Origin: Apostichopus japonicus
Lineage: Eukaryota; Echinodermata; Holothuroidea; Aspidochirotida; Stichopodidae
Length of the DNA stretch: 64,000 nucleotides
Reading direction: 5' to 3'
NCBI RefSeq assembly: GCF_037975245.1
Contig: NC_092579.1
Span: forward strand, 32,271,666-32,335,665
Below, one piece after another: positions 14,886 through 25,817 of the stretch. Below the pieces are notes generated by a model. The model searched no databases and had not been told where the DNA came from. It worked only from the letters and a program-made list of their open reading frames with translations. The position numbers were made by a program, and so were the translations under genes. The first letter of the stretch is position 1; the number at the start of each line of letters is the position of its first letter.

Positions 14886-15343
14886 GCAAAAGCAAACTGC
14901 CCCCACCTGGTCTCGAGCCCGCGATCCAAAATACGTCACGCTCTCGAGGTACAGAGCAACCAACCGCGCCACGACAGCAGTTGATATAAATCTATGTTCG
15001 TTTCTAATACTTAAAGTTCCCAGAGACCGTATGAGATCGCGGCAAAAGCAAACTGCCCCCACCTGATCTCGAGCCCGCGATCCAACATACGTCACGCTCT
15101 CGAGGTACAGAGCAACCAACCGCGCCACGACAGCAGTTGATATAAATCTATGTTCGTTTCTAATACTTAAAGTTCCCAGAGACCGTATGAGATCGCGGAA
15201 AAAGCAAACTGCCCCCACCTGGTCTCGAGCCCGCGATCCAAAATACGTCACGCTCTCGAGGTACAGAGCAACCAACCGCGCCACGACAGCAGTTGATATA
15301 AATCTATGTTCGTTTCTAATACTTAAAGTTCCAGAGACCGTAT
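10011..15343. repeat. Nested 2,643-bp duplication inside and beyond copy B
   Basis: This is the copy-B counterpart of the inner duplication. Here the second inner copy is complete: the match between the 10,011 block and the 12,653 block runs past the end of copy B (14,885) and stops at 15,344, where TATGAG replaces TATAAG. A full second inner copy here, against a truncated one in copy A, fits an unequal exchange that joined the middle of the second inner block to the start of the outer block. Confidence 0.78.
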
Positions 15344-18300
15344 GAGATCGCGGAAAAAGCAAACTGCCCCCACCTTGTCTCGAGCCCGCGATCCAAAATA
15401 CGTCACGCTCTCGAGGTACAGAACAACCAACCGCGACACGACAGCAGTTGATATAAATCTATGTTCGTTTCTAATACTTAAAGTTCCCAGAGACCGTATA
15501 AGATCGCGGAAAAAGCTAACTGCCCCCACCTGGTCTCGAGCCCGCGATCCAAAATACGTCACGCTCTCGAGGTACAGAGCAACCAACCGCGCCACGACAG
15601 CAGTTGATATAAATCTATGTTCGTTTCTAATACTTAAAGTTCCAGGGGCCGTATAAGATCGCGGCAAAAGCAAACTGCCCCCACCTGGTCTCGAGCCCGC
15701 GATCCAAAATACGTCACGCTTACGAGGTACAGAGCAACCAACCGCGCCACGACAGCAGTTGATATAAATCTATGTTCGTTTCTAATACTTAAAGTTCCCA
15801 GAGACCGTATAAGAACCCGGCAAAAGCAAACTGCCCCCACCTGGTCTCGAGCCCGCGATCCAAAATACGTCACGCTCTCGAGGTACAGAGCAACCAACCG
15901 CGCAACGACAGCAGTTGATATAAATCTATGTTCGTTTCTAATACTTAAAGTTCCCAGAGACCGTATAAGATCGCGGCAAAAGCAAACTGCCCCCACCTGG
16001 TCTCGAGCCCGCGATCCAAATACGTCACGCTCTCGAGGTACAGAGCAACCAACCGCGCCACGACAGCAGTTGATATAAATCTATGTTCGTTTCTAATACT
16101 TAAAGTTCCCAGAGACCGTATGAGATCGCGGCAAAAGCAAACTGCCCCCACCTGGTCTCGAGCCCGCGATCCAAAATACGTCACGCTCTCGAGGTACAGA
16201 GCAACCAACCGCGCCACGACAGCAGTTGATATAAATCTATGTTCGTTTCTAATACTGAAAGTTCCCAGAGACCGTATAAGATCGCGGCAAAAGCAAACTG
16301 CCCCCACCTGGTCTCGAGCCCGCGATCCAAAATACGTCACGCTGTCGAGGTACAGAGCAACCAACCGCGCCACGACAGCAGTTGATATAAATCTATGTTC
16401 GTTTCTAATACTTAAAGTTCCCAGAGACCGTATAAGAACCCGGCAAAAGCAAACTGCCCCCACCTGGTCTCGAGCCCGCGATCCAAAATACGTCACCCTC
16501 TCGAGGTACAGAGCAACCAACCGCGCCACGACAGCAGTTGATATAAATCTATGTTCGTTTCTAATACTTAAAGTTCCCAGAGACCGTATGAGATCGCGGC
16601 AAAAGCAAACTGCCCCCACCTGGTCTCGAGCCCGCGATCCAAAATACGTCACGCTCTCGAGGTACAGAGCAACCAACCGCGCCACGACAGCAGTTGATAT
16701 AAATCTATGTTCGTTTCTCATACTTAAAGTTCCAGAGACCGTATAAGATCGCGGCAAAAGCTAACTGCCCCCACCTGGTCTCGAGCCCGCGATCCAAAAT
16801 ACGTCACGCTCTCGAGGTACAGAGCAACCAACCGCGCCACGACAGCAGTTGATATAAATCTATGGTCGCTGCTAATACTTAAAGTTCCCGGAGACCGTAT
16901 GAGATCGCGGCAAAAGCAAACTGCCCCCACCTGGTCTCGAGCCCGCGATCCAAAATACGTCACGCTCTCGAGGTACAGAGCAACCAACCGCGACACGACA
17001 GCAGTTGATATAAATCTATGTTCGTTTCTAATACTTAAAGTTCCCAGAGACCGTATAAGATCGCGGCAAAAGCAAACTGCCCCCACCTGGTCTCGAGCCC
17101 GCGATCCAAAATACGTCACGCTCTCGAGGTACAGAGCAACCAACCGCGCCACGACAGCAGTTGATATAAATCTATGTTCGTTTCTAATACTTAAAGTTCC
17201 AGGGGCCGTATAAGATCGCGGCAAAAGCAAACTGCCCCCACCTGGTCTCGAGCCCGCGATCCAAAATACGTCACGCTGTCGAGGTACAGAGCAACCAACA
17301 GCGCCACGACAGCAGTTGATATAAATCTATGTTCGTTTCTAATACTTAAAGTTCCAGGGGCCGTATAAGATCGCGGCAAAAATAAACTGCCCCCACCTGG
17401 TCTCGAGCCCGCGATCCAAAATACGTCACGCTCTCGGGGTACAGAGCAACCAACCGCGCCACGACAGCAGTTGATATAAATCTATGTTCGTTTCTAATAC
17501 TTAAAGTTCCCAGAGACCGTATAAGAACCCGGCAAAAGCAAACTGCCCCCACATGGTCTCGAGCCCGCGATCCAAAATACGTCACGCTCTCGAGGTACAG
17601 AGCAACCAACCGCGCCACGACAGCAGTTGATAAAAATCTATGTTCGTTTCTAATACTTAAAGTTCCCAGAGACCGTATAAGATCGCGGCAAAAGCAAACT
17701 GCCCCCACCTGGTCTCGAGCCCGCGATCCAAAATACGTCACGCTCTCGAGGTACAGAGCAACCAACCGCGCCACGACAGCAGTTGATATAAATCTATGTT
17801 CGTTTCTAATACTTAAAGTTCCCAGAGACCGTACCAGATCGCGGCAAAAGCAAACTGCCCCCACCTGGTCTCGAGCCCGCGATCCAAAATACGTCACGCT
17901 CTCGAGGTACAGAGCAACCAACCGCGCCACGACAGCAGTTGATATAAATCTATGTTCGTTTCTAATACTTAAAGTTCCCAGAGACCGTATAAGAACCCGG
18001 CAAAAGCAAACTGCCCCCACCTGGTCTCGAGCCCGCGATCCAAAATACGTCACGCTCTCGAGGTACAGAGCAACCAACCGCGCCACGACAGCAGTTGATA
18101 AAAATCTATGTTCGTTTCTAATACTTAAAGTTCCCAGAGACCGTACCAGATCGCGGCAAAAGCAAACTGCCCCCACCTGGTCTCGAGCCCGCGATCCAAA
18201 ATACGTCACGCTCTCGAGGTACAGAGCAACCAACCGCGCCACGACAGCAGTTGATATAAATCTATGTTCGTTTCTAATACTTAAAGTTCCCAGAGACCGT

Positions 18301-19439
18301 ACCAGATCGCGGCAAAAGCAAACTGCCCCCACCTGGTCTCGAGCCCGCGATCCAAAATACGTCACGCTCTCGAGGTACAGAGCAACCAACCGCGCCACGA
18401 CAGCAGTTGATATAAATCTATGTTCGTTTCTAATACTTAAAGTTCCCAGAAACCGTACCATATCGCGGCAAAAGCAAACTGCCCCCACCTGGTCTCGAGC
18501 CCGCGATCCAAACTACGTCACGCTCTCGAGGTACAGAGCAACCAACCGCGCCACGACAGCAGTTGATATAAATCTATGTTCGTTTCTAATACTTAAAGTT
18601 CCCAGAGACCGTATAAGATCGCGGAAAAAGCAAACTGCCCCCACCTGGTCTCGAGCCCGCGATCCAAAATACGTCACGCTCTCGAGGTACAGAGCAACCA
18701 ACCGCGCCACGACAGCAGTTGATATAAATCTATGTTAGTTTCTAATACTTAAAGTTCCCAGAGACCGTATAAGATCGCGGCAAAAGCAAACTGCCCCCAC
18801 CTGGTCTCGAGCCCGCGATCCAAAATACGTCACGCTGTCGAGGTACAGAGCAACCAACCGCGCCACGACAGCAGTTGATATAAATCTATGTTCGTTTCTA
18901 ATACTTAAAGTTCCCAGAGACCGTATAAGATCGCGGCAAAAGCAAACTGCCCCCACCTGGTCTCGAGCCCGCGATCCAAAACACGTCACCCTCTCGAGGT
19001 ACAGAGCAACCAACCGCGCCACGACAGCAGTTGATATAAATCTATGTTCGTTTCTCATACTTAAAGTTTCCAGAGACCGTATGAGATCGCGGCAAAAGCA
19101 AACTGCCCCCACCTGGTCTCGAGCCCGCGATCCAAAATACGTCACGCTCTCGCGGTACAGAGCAACCAACCGCGCCACGACAGCAGTTGATATAAATCTA
19201 TGTTCGTTTCTAATACTTAAAGTTCCCAGAGACCGTATAAGATCGCGGAAAAAGCTAACTGCCCCCACCTGGTCTCGAGCCCGCGATCCAAAATACGTCA
19301 CGCTCTCGAGGTACAGAGCAACCAACCGCGCCACGACAGCAGTTGATATAATTCTATGTTCGTTTCTAATACTTAAAGTTCCAGGGGCCGTATAAGATCG
19401 CGGCAAAAGCAAACTGCCCCCACCTGGTCTCGAGCCCGC

Positions 19440-19905
19440 GATCCAAAATACGTCACGCTCTCGAGGTACAGAGCACAACCAACCGCGCCACGACAGCAGA
19501 TGTTCGTTTCTAATACTTAAAGTTCCAGAGATCGTATTAGATCGCGGCAAAAGCAAACTACGCTGGCCTGGTCTCGAGCCCGCGATCCAAAATACGTCAC
19601 GCTCTCGGTGGTACAGAGCACAACCAACCGCGCCACGACAGCAGTTGATATAAATCTATGTTCGTTTCTAATACTTAAATTTCCAGAGACCGTATAAGAT
19701 CGCGGCAAAAGCAAACTGCCCTGGCCTGGTCTCGAGCCCTTGATCCAAAATACGTCACGCTCTCGAGGTACAGAGCACAACCAACCGCGCCACGACAGCA
19801 GTTGATATAAATCTATGTTCGTTTCTAATACTTAAAGTTCCCGATACCGTATAAGATCGCGGCAAAAGCAAACTGCGGCGGCCTGGTCTCGATCCCAGGA
19901 TTCAA
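19440..19905 (-). repeat. Edge units with best-preserved tRNA-like arms
   Basis: The last three units are diverged and keep more tRNA character than the interior. Minus-strand reading of 19,882-19,899 gives CCTGGGATCGAGACCAGG, which folds as a perfect 5-bp T stem with a T loop carrying the B box. Minus-strand 19,775-19,790 gives GCGCGGTTGGTTGTGC, a D arm with a 4-bp stem (one G-U). Interior units have lost the second pair of bases (GGTTGC instead of GGTTGTGC) and the T stem. The long D-arm form also occurs once near base 502. A convincing anticodon arm was not found. Beyond about 19,905 similarity stops. Confidence 0.7.
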
Positions 19906-20340
19906 AAATCCATACCTAGATATCGCTAGATATTACTATATATCCATAAAGTACAGTGTCCTTGGGATTTCTTGGGAATTTTTGGACCCTGTTCTTGGAA
20001 ATAGCAAAATCGGGAGTGGTCACACTCCATGTAGGTCAGAGGACGACCTCTAGACGTGACTCATACACAACCCGATCACCTTTTATCGATTAAGTTGTGT
20101 GTTGTCGGATTTTGTCAAGGTTTTGGTACTCGGGGGGGGAGGTCTCTAATTAAGTTTCGTAACTCATCGGGTAGCGATTAGAGGCCGGGTGGGGCGTAGG
20201 GTTGTGGGGCGCGCGTTTTCATGCAGATGGGAACAATCTCAAGAAGTGATGGGTGCGTCCATAGTAGTTGGTTTCATAGCACACTTGTACAATTGTTTAA
20301 GGCGTCCATACGCACACGCGCGTTATGATAGACCATATAT
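19906..20340. other. Array flank without recognised feature
   Basis: This is unique-looking sequence between the satellite and the AT-rich tract. I see no coding exon, no terminal repeat and no target-site duplication that would mark the array edge. Confidence 0.5.
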
Positions 20341-20358
20341 ATATTTGGAAATTTTTGA

Positions 20359-20381
20359 AATATATATATATATATATATAT
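20359..20381. repeat. Short AT microsatellite
   Basis: An (AT)n run of about 11 repeats is followed by imperfect ATTATATGAA repeats up to 20,430. Confidence 0.8.
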
Positions 20382-20427
20382 AATTTTATATGAAATATTA
20401 TATGAATGAAATATTATATGAAATATA

Positions 20428-20690
20428 TATATTTGATTTGATTTGATTTATTTTGTTTTTTCACGTGCAAATATACAAGGTGAAAGGAAGTCTTCTATAA
20501 ATCATACAATAGCTTAACAATGTAGAAGACTCCCTGAAGAAAGAAAAGAGAAGAAAAAATTAAAGATCAAATTTAACGTTTCGACAATAAATCAATTATA
20601 TGATATTTTAATTAATATGATGCAATTGTTTCTTTAATATAACATTTGCTAAATGACCTACACGATAATTTATTTTTAATAATGTCAGTA
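20428..20690 (-). mobile_element. 5'-truncated LINE 3' end, minus strand
   Basis: The minus strand encodes a short C terminus ending in ETIASY and a stop at 20,612, closely like the KIIASY ending of the large LINE at 37,973. A 3' untranslated region with the same hairpin follows, then a tail of CAAAT repeats (20,435-20,452 on the plus strand as ATTTGATTTG). It is the same family as the element at 37,814-42,172. The 5' part is missing; it meets a second, oppositely oriented copy at about 20,700. Confidence 0.72.
20486..20534 (-). ncRNA. LINE 3' UTR hairpin, copy 1
   Basis: Arms at 20,486-20,497 and 20,523-20,534 pair over 12 bp on the minus strand (GGGAGTCTTCTA with TAGAAGACTTCC, one G-U). 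Compared with copy 2, an inner C-G pair has become T-A on both sides, a compensatory change that supports a real RNA stem. Confidence 0.65.
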
Positions 20691-20714
20691 ATAGAATATA
20701 TATATATATATTTT

Positions 20715-21368
<654 letters not shown>

Positions 21369-22380
21369 ACTAGTGAGAGAGGGAAAATGGAAACGTCAAA
21401 AAAGGAGTTGTTGGTGTAAGGGGTAGGGTGAGACGCACGCCCCTTCCGAAATCCTCGATCCGTCACTGGCTACCTTGTGTATATTATAGGGATCAGCGCT
21501 GTAATTATGTCACTGTTCCTCTTTCTCTTCCCGGTGTCTTGGCGTTTTTCAAGTCTTGTACTCCCTCCTTTTCTCCCTTTTCTCTCTTTCCTCTTTTTCT
21601 TTTCCCTTCCTTGCTCTCCTTCCTCCTCTTCCCCCTCTTTTTCCCTTTTTCCTTCTTTCTAAATTTCTCTCATCTATTTCCTCCCAGGGGAGCGAGCACC
21701 TCAACGCCCCTGGATACGCGCCTGTGTAAGTCGGATTGTCTAGATACCACTCTGTCGGATGAATAGATCTCTGTCAACCAGTTCTAGTGTAATACATTCA
21801 TTACCATAGAAATAATCGTCTGTACTTCATTCAAGGAAATGGGATTTTCGGGAATAGTAAGTGTTATACATTCATGAACGGTTTCTGATGGCATTTGTGT
21901 TGGGATGACCTCATATATAAGGTCGCCAACCATAATAATATCCTCATCAATAAAAATACTGTTAAAAACAGTTTCACCGTTCTCTTCGCGTAAGAGAGAG
22001 TTATGTAAAATTGGTTGGATAAGCATCTCCTCTCTTGGCCTAGAGGGGACTTAAAGGGTGTGAAGACTCGCGCAAAAAGAAACGTATAATGCCGGTAACA
22101 TGACCTAGTTTCGAATGAGATGTAACAAAAGTGTTAGACACCACCATCGATCCCAGAAAATACACACAGCTTGCTACCATCGGTAATTAGACACTAGTGT
22201 ACAGTCAGTACATACAGCTGCGGTCAATACCTACAGCATAGCGTACAGACAATACAGCGCTGGACATCTTATATAACACGTTAACACATTTCATTACTGT
22301 ACTGTCTGCATTTTGTAGCGACACGAACAAATCGTCACTTGCAAGCCACGGAAAGTTAACTGTTTCAGATGGCCGCACGC
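21369..22380. other. Noncoding stretch with pyrimidine tract and hAT-like ends
   Basis: It contains a strongly pyrimidine-rich tract at about 21,515-21,690. Two sequences resemble outward-facing hAT termini: ATCCGTCACTG ending at 21,467 and GGATACGCGCCTG ending at 21,722. No matching opposite ends or target duplications were found. An 80-codon open frame on the minus strand at 21,784-22,026 has no recognisable motif. No gene can be supported. Confidence 0.4.
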
Positions 22381-22394
22381 GGTTTGGGGCGACT

Positions 22395-22590
22395 CTTCAA
22401 TGCCTTTAAATTGACCCAATTTTTGCTCAATATGTATGTTCATTTATGCTCTTCAACATGCAAGCCACAGAAAAACCCAGATCATGATTGATAACGGGTC
22501 AAAAAGAGATGTTCTCCTGCTGCTTTTTGGAACTTTTCCTGAGATTGAATAACAATCGGGCGGATAGATATTGATTCTAATAGGAGTATG
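22395..22590 (+). repeat. Direct repeat, left copy (flanks MITE)
   Basis: It matches 23,285-23,480 with obvious substitutions. Shared blocks include GCTCTTCAACATGCAAGCCA, ATGATTGATAAC, GATGTTCTCC and TAATAGGAGTATGCCA. The offset is about 890 bp. Confidence 0.75.
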
Positions 22591-22674
22591 CCATCTGCAC
22601 CCTAAGGTAGCATACGCCCATTAAAAGCCCCATTGACTTACACACTAAATCACAAAAGTAATGTGGTCTCTTAA

Positions 22675-23077
22675 GGCCCGGTCACACTACAGCGATATTT
22701 TATCGAAATACGGTCCGATTTTTCCGATTTAAGGCCAAAGAGTGAGGTTTGTGGTAGTGAATGTAATGAATGCAGTAGAATATTCGAATACCTACTTCAA
22801 ATCTGAGGGGTTCTAGAACTGACTACATTCTGAAGTGACGTCACATCGAAAAGCGATAAAAATCGGAAGAGAAATCGGATAGCTAACCGATAAAAGGAAA
22901 CGGAGTCAATATCAAAAGTTAGGAGAGGGCTATTCCACATCGGAATGGCTCAACAGATAGCAAATCAGGTCCTTTATCACTGTGGCTAGAAGACCCGAAC
23001 GAAAAACTGTCTGTTTCGATTCCTCTGGGAAAATCGGATAGTATTCCGATAAAATATCGGTATAGTGTGACCGGGCC
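22675..23077. mobile_element. TTAA-flanked MITE, 403 bp
   Basis: The ends are inverted repeats beginning GGCCCGGTCACACTA; about 37 bp pair with three mismatches. The left end starts at 22,675 and the right end finishes at 23,077. Both are bordered by TTAA (22,671-22,674 and 23,078-23,081), as expected for a TTAA target duplication of piggyBac- or Kolobok-type transposases. There is no transposase inside. The superfamily choice is left open. Confidence 0.85.
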
Positions 23078-23284
23078 TTAAGTCTAGATAGAAGTTTTCA
23101 CTAGCTAAACGCTACCCATCACCGGATAGCTGACAAGTTGGCCTTTCATGGCACCATCAATTTTCCGTACCATGACCGTGTAGATTTTTTGCTATCCGAG
23201 CCGGAAGTTTTCGTCACTTGTAAACAAACCTCTTCACTCAGTGGTAAACAAATTTCCTACGCTGCTCCCGGGAGGCCTAAAGGT

Positions 23285-23480
23285 CTAAAATTGCCTCAAT
23301 TGACCCAATTTTCTCACCATATGTACTTCCATTCATGCTCTTCAACATGCAAGCCACAAAAATCTAGATTATGATTGATAACAGGTCACAAAAGATGTTC
23401 TCCCGCTGCTTTTTGGCACTTTTCCTGAGATAGGAGAACAATCGAGCGGATTGATATAGACTCTAATAGGAGTATGCCAC
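23285..23480 (+). repeat. Direct repeat, right copy (flanks MITE)
   Basis: This is the partner of 22,395-22,590 in the same orientation. The two are too diverged to be LTRs of a recent insertion. They could be a local duplication later entered by the MITE, or pieces of a dispersed repeat. Confidence 0.75.
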
Positions 23481-23489
23481 CCTAAATCA

Positions 23490-25790
23490 AAAACTTTTAA
23501 GTTTTTGCAATGTGCAGACGACACTGGCATACAAACACATATTTTGTATAAAACGTGTGTAGGCTAGGCTAAAAATGGTTTTGTATTGTTTTAAAGAAAA
23601 TATCTTGCCTTGCTGTGCGGCCTAATGTAGCCAGCATAATGGAGATAGAGTTCGTTTTTTTTGGTTTGCCTACCAAAGTACAAAGACGAAAGATTTGGGA
23701 GACAAAATTTCAATTGCATGACGGTCTAGAGGCCTACCAAGCTGTGTGAGGTGGGGATAGGCATAGGGCCATACGCACTACTAGTACTACTACTCGGTAC
23801 TAGGCTAGGCTTCAACAACTAGTATTACGACAGTAAGAGTAGATCGGCATGTTTTGGTCATAAAGTCCAGGATTTCCTGTTCAGTTCCATTTTAGGCTTG
23901 GCTTACTACTTATTTGAGATCAAAGCAAACAAGCTTAGGCCTGTGCCTTGCTTAGTCTAGGCCTACGACTGAGTTATAACAAGCCTAGCCTAGACCTAGT
24001 TATGCCAGTGCAACCCTGACTGTAGCTGGAGTTAGGCCTAATGGACCTATATGCTGTGTATCTCGATCATAGGAATTGAAGTTGAATATGGCCATAAGAA
24101 GTAGCCTACTACTACTATGGGCATAGCAATACATACTAGGTCTAATGCTATGCATGAAGGCCAAGACTGTCTATAGATAAACAGTCCTCCTCAAATTCAC
24201 TCGAGCATTAAGAACTTGTTACTTGATAGCATAAACTACCCCCAATACTGCCACTAGGATTCATCCTTGAGCTCACCTAATTAATTCACCAGTCAACATG
24301 TATGGTTGTAAACATAATGGCCAGCACTACTTTCCTGTGCATGAAGACATGTTTGGCTTGCCCTATGAAAAAATACTCTGTGTGCTTAATTAATCATGAA
24401 TTTGTGCAGAGGAGCATTAAGTATGCCTAGCATTACCAAATGGGGTAGATATTCAATATCCCCTTTTTTGGCCAATGACAGGGGAGTCAGGTGGTATTGC
24501 AATAAGTATATGGAAGATTGTAATGGCTTAGCCTAAGATACTCCTAGGGTAAGCACCTAGCATGCTATGCAACAACGTTTTGATTGAAGATTTGATAACA
24601 GACTTATCAGCCATACGGCTAGTTCTAAATTAGCTAGGCCTTACACAGTTACAGTTTCAGCCAAAAATTCCATTAGGCCAATACAATTTGGCCTACTGCC
24701 ACTGGCTAGAGTTTAAAACAATAGGGTTAAGACTTAGACTAGGCTCATGCAGTACATCAGCAAAAATCGTTTACAACAAAAGTCGATGACTATTGCTACT
24801 GTAGGGTTTTGCAGGCCTGCCAACTCTCGCGGTTTACTGTACAACTCTCACTGCAAGTCTTCAAAATTTTACAAAAGTTTGTTATACCTTTGAGTTTGAC
24901 ATCAGCGTTTTGGAAATTGGGTCTGTTCATGTTTCACGGTTGCCAAAGGTAGCAAATTTTCAAATTACAGTACAGAACTTCTATTCTAAATAAAAAAAAC
25001 ATAATTAATATCTGCAATTATGAATTAGAATTGACCAGACCTTAAACTATTCCGGAAATTATATTCAAGATGGTAGAAAAGTGTGACAATCTATAAATTT
25101 TCCAAAAGTGGTTCTTTTCTTAATGGTGGTGCCACTCCATTACTGCTACATTTTGGGAATTCTGTCGTTAGTTCCTTTATTAACATAAAATTTACTATAA
25201 TCAGACAAGTTTTCAATGATATTGATGATGTTATCAAAGAAAAATTAGAGTATCGTGAGAAAAATCACAATTTTTCCTGAATTACACTTTTCTCTTTAAA
25301 GAGCAAAATTGAAAGTAATTGAAACAAAATACCATAAAATCAAACCACAACATAAGCATATATATATTAACCAAAAGCTGACAGTTTTGGGTAATGTCCT
25401 CTCAGATTTTTTTGTCATGACTCTTGTTCCGAACATCACCTATCCAAATAGATCTTGTTTCAGACATCACCACCAATGCTTTACCTAATATAACCTAATA
25501 CTTAGTAATAAAACATATATTGTTCATTTAAAGGCAATAATAATGAGTAAACAAACATGTTATTAATTGATAACCTTACTAAAAAAGATATATAAACTCT
25601 TAATAGGTTCCAAGTTCGAAACAAAGAAAAGTGATCAACAAGACATAAATTTATTAAACACAGGCCATGCTTGTTAATACTAAGCAATACATTTCAATGT
25701 GTAACACGCAGGCACACAAAATTCTTAGTAGTTGCATATTTGCACGCACTGTTCTGGCCTCGGTTAAGCATTAGGAGTTGAGACCGTTAA
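23490..25790. other. Noncoding, AGGCCTA-rich DNA
   Basis: Between about 23,560 and 24,730 the words AGGCCTA, TAGGCTAGG and TAGCCTA recur many times on both strands, giving cryptically simple sequence. The rest is AT-rich with no motif-bearing frame. A phrase near 24,813 (GCCTGCCAACTCTCGCGGTT) looks like part of a dispersed repeat, by inference only. Confidence 0.5.
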
Positions 25791-25817
25791 CTTACTTAGC
25801 CCGATCTGATATTACAA

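Larger units (their letters stand above)
1..19905 (-). repeat. Satellite array of ~128 tRNA-like 155-156 bp units
   Basis: The same unit recurs without interruption from the first base to about 19,905, with a period of 155 or 156 bp; the one-base difference comes from a CCC/CC choice before AGAGACC. Identity between units is very high and most variation sits in the stretch around AGATCGCGG. On the minus strand each unit contains TGGCGCGGTTGG, a good RNA polymerase III A box, and about 40 nt later GGCTCGAGACC, a good B box; a TTTT or TTTTT run follows about 17 nt after that. This is the layout of a tRNA-derived SINE head. A second T4 lies between the boxes, which could stop transcription early. 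Frames stay open on both strands in runs of 156-bp units only because 156 is 52 codons; I see no sign of selection for protein. The array starts before the window. Tandem repetition is observed; tRNA descent is inferred from the boxes. Confidence 0.93.

Noticed and set aside
17346-18488. Long open frames (up to 380 codons) across the satellite, with a 52-residue period
   Set aside because: They exist only where 156-bp units (52 codons) follow each other. Both strands are open, and 155-bp units break the frame without correction. This fits chance openness of a repeated unit, not a repeat protein.
1-19905. CRISPR-like array
   Set aside because: There are no short repeats with unique spacers; the whole 155-bp unit repeats and the genome is eukaryotic.
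21428-21766. Ser/Phe/Leu-rich open frames resembling membrane segments
   Set aside because: They come from a pyrimidine tract, with no start context or motif.
22395-23480. LTR retrotransposon with the two direct repeats as LTRs
   Set aside because: There is no primer site, no polypurine tract and no coding region, the repeats lack TG...CA ends, and the space between is filled by a MITE.
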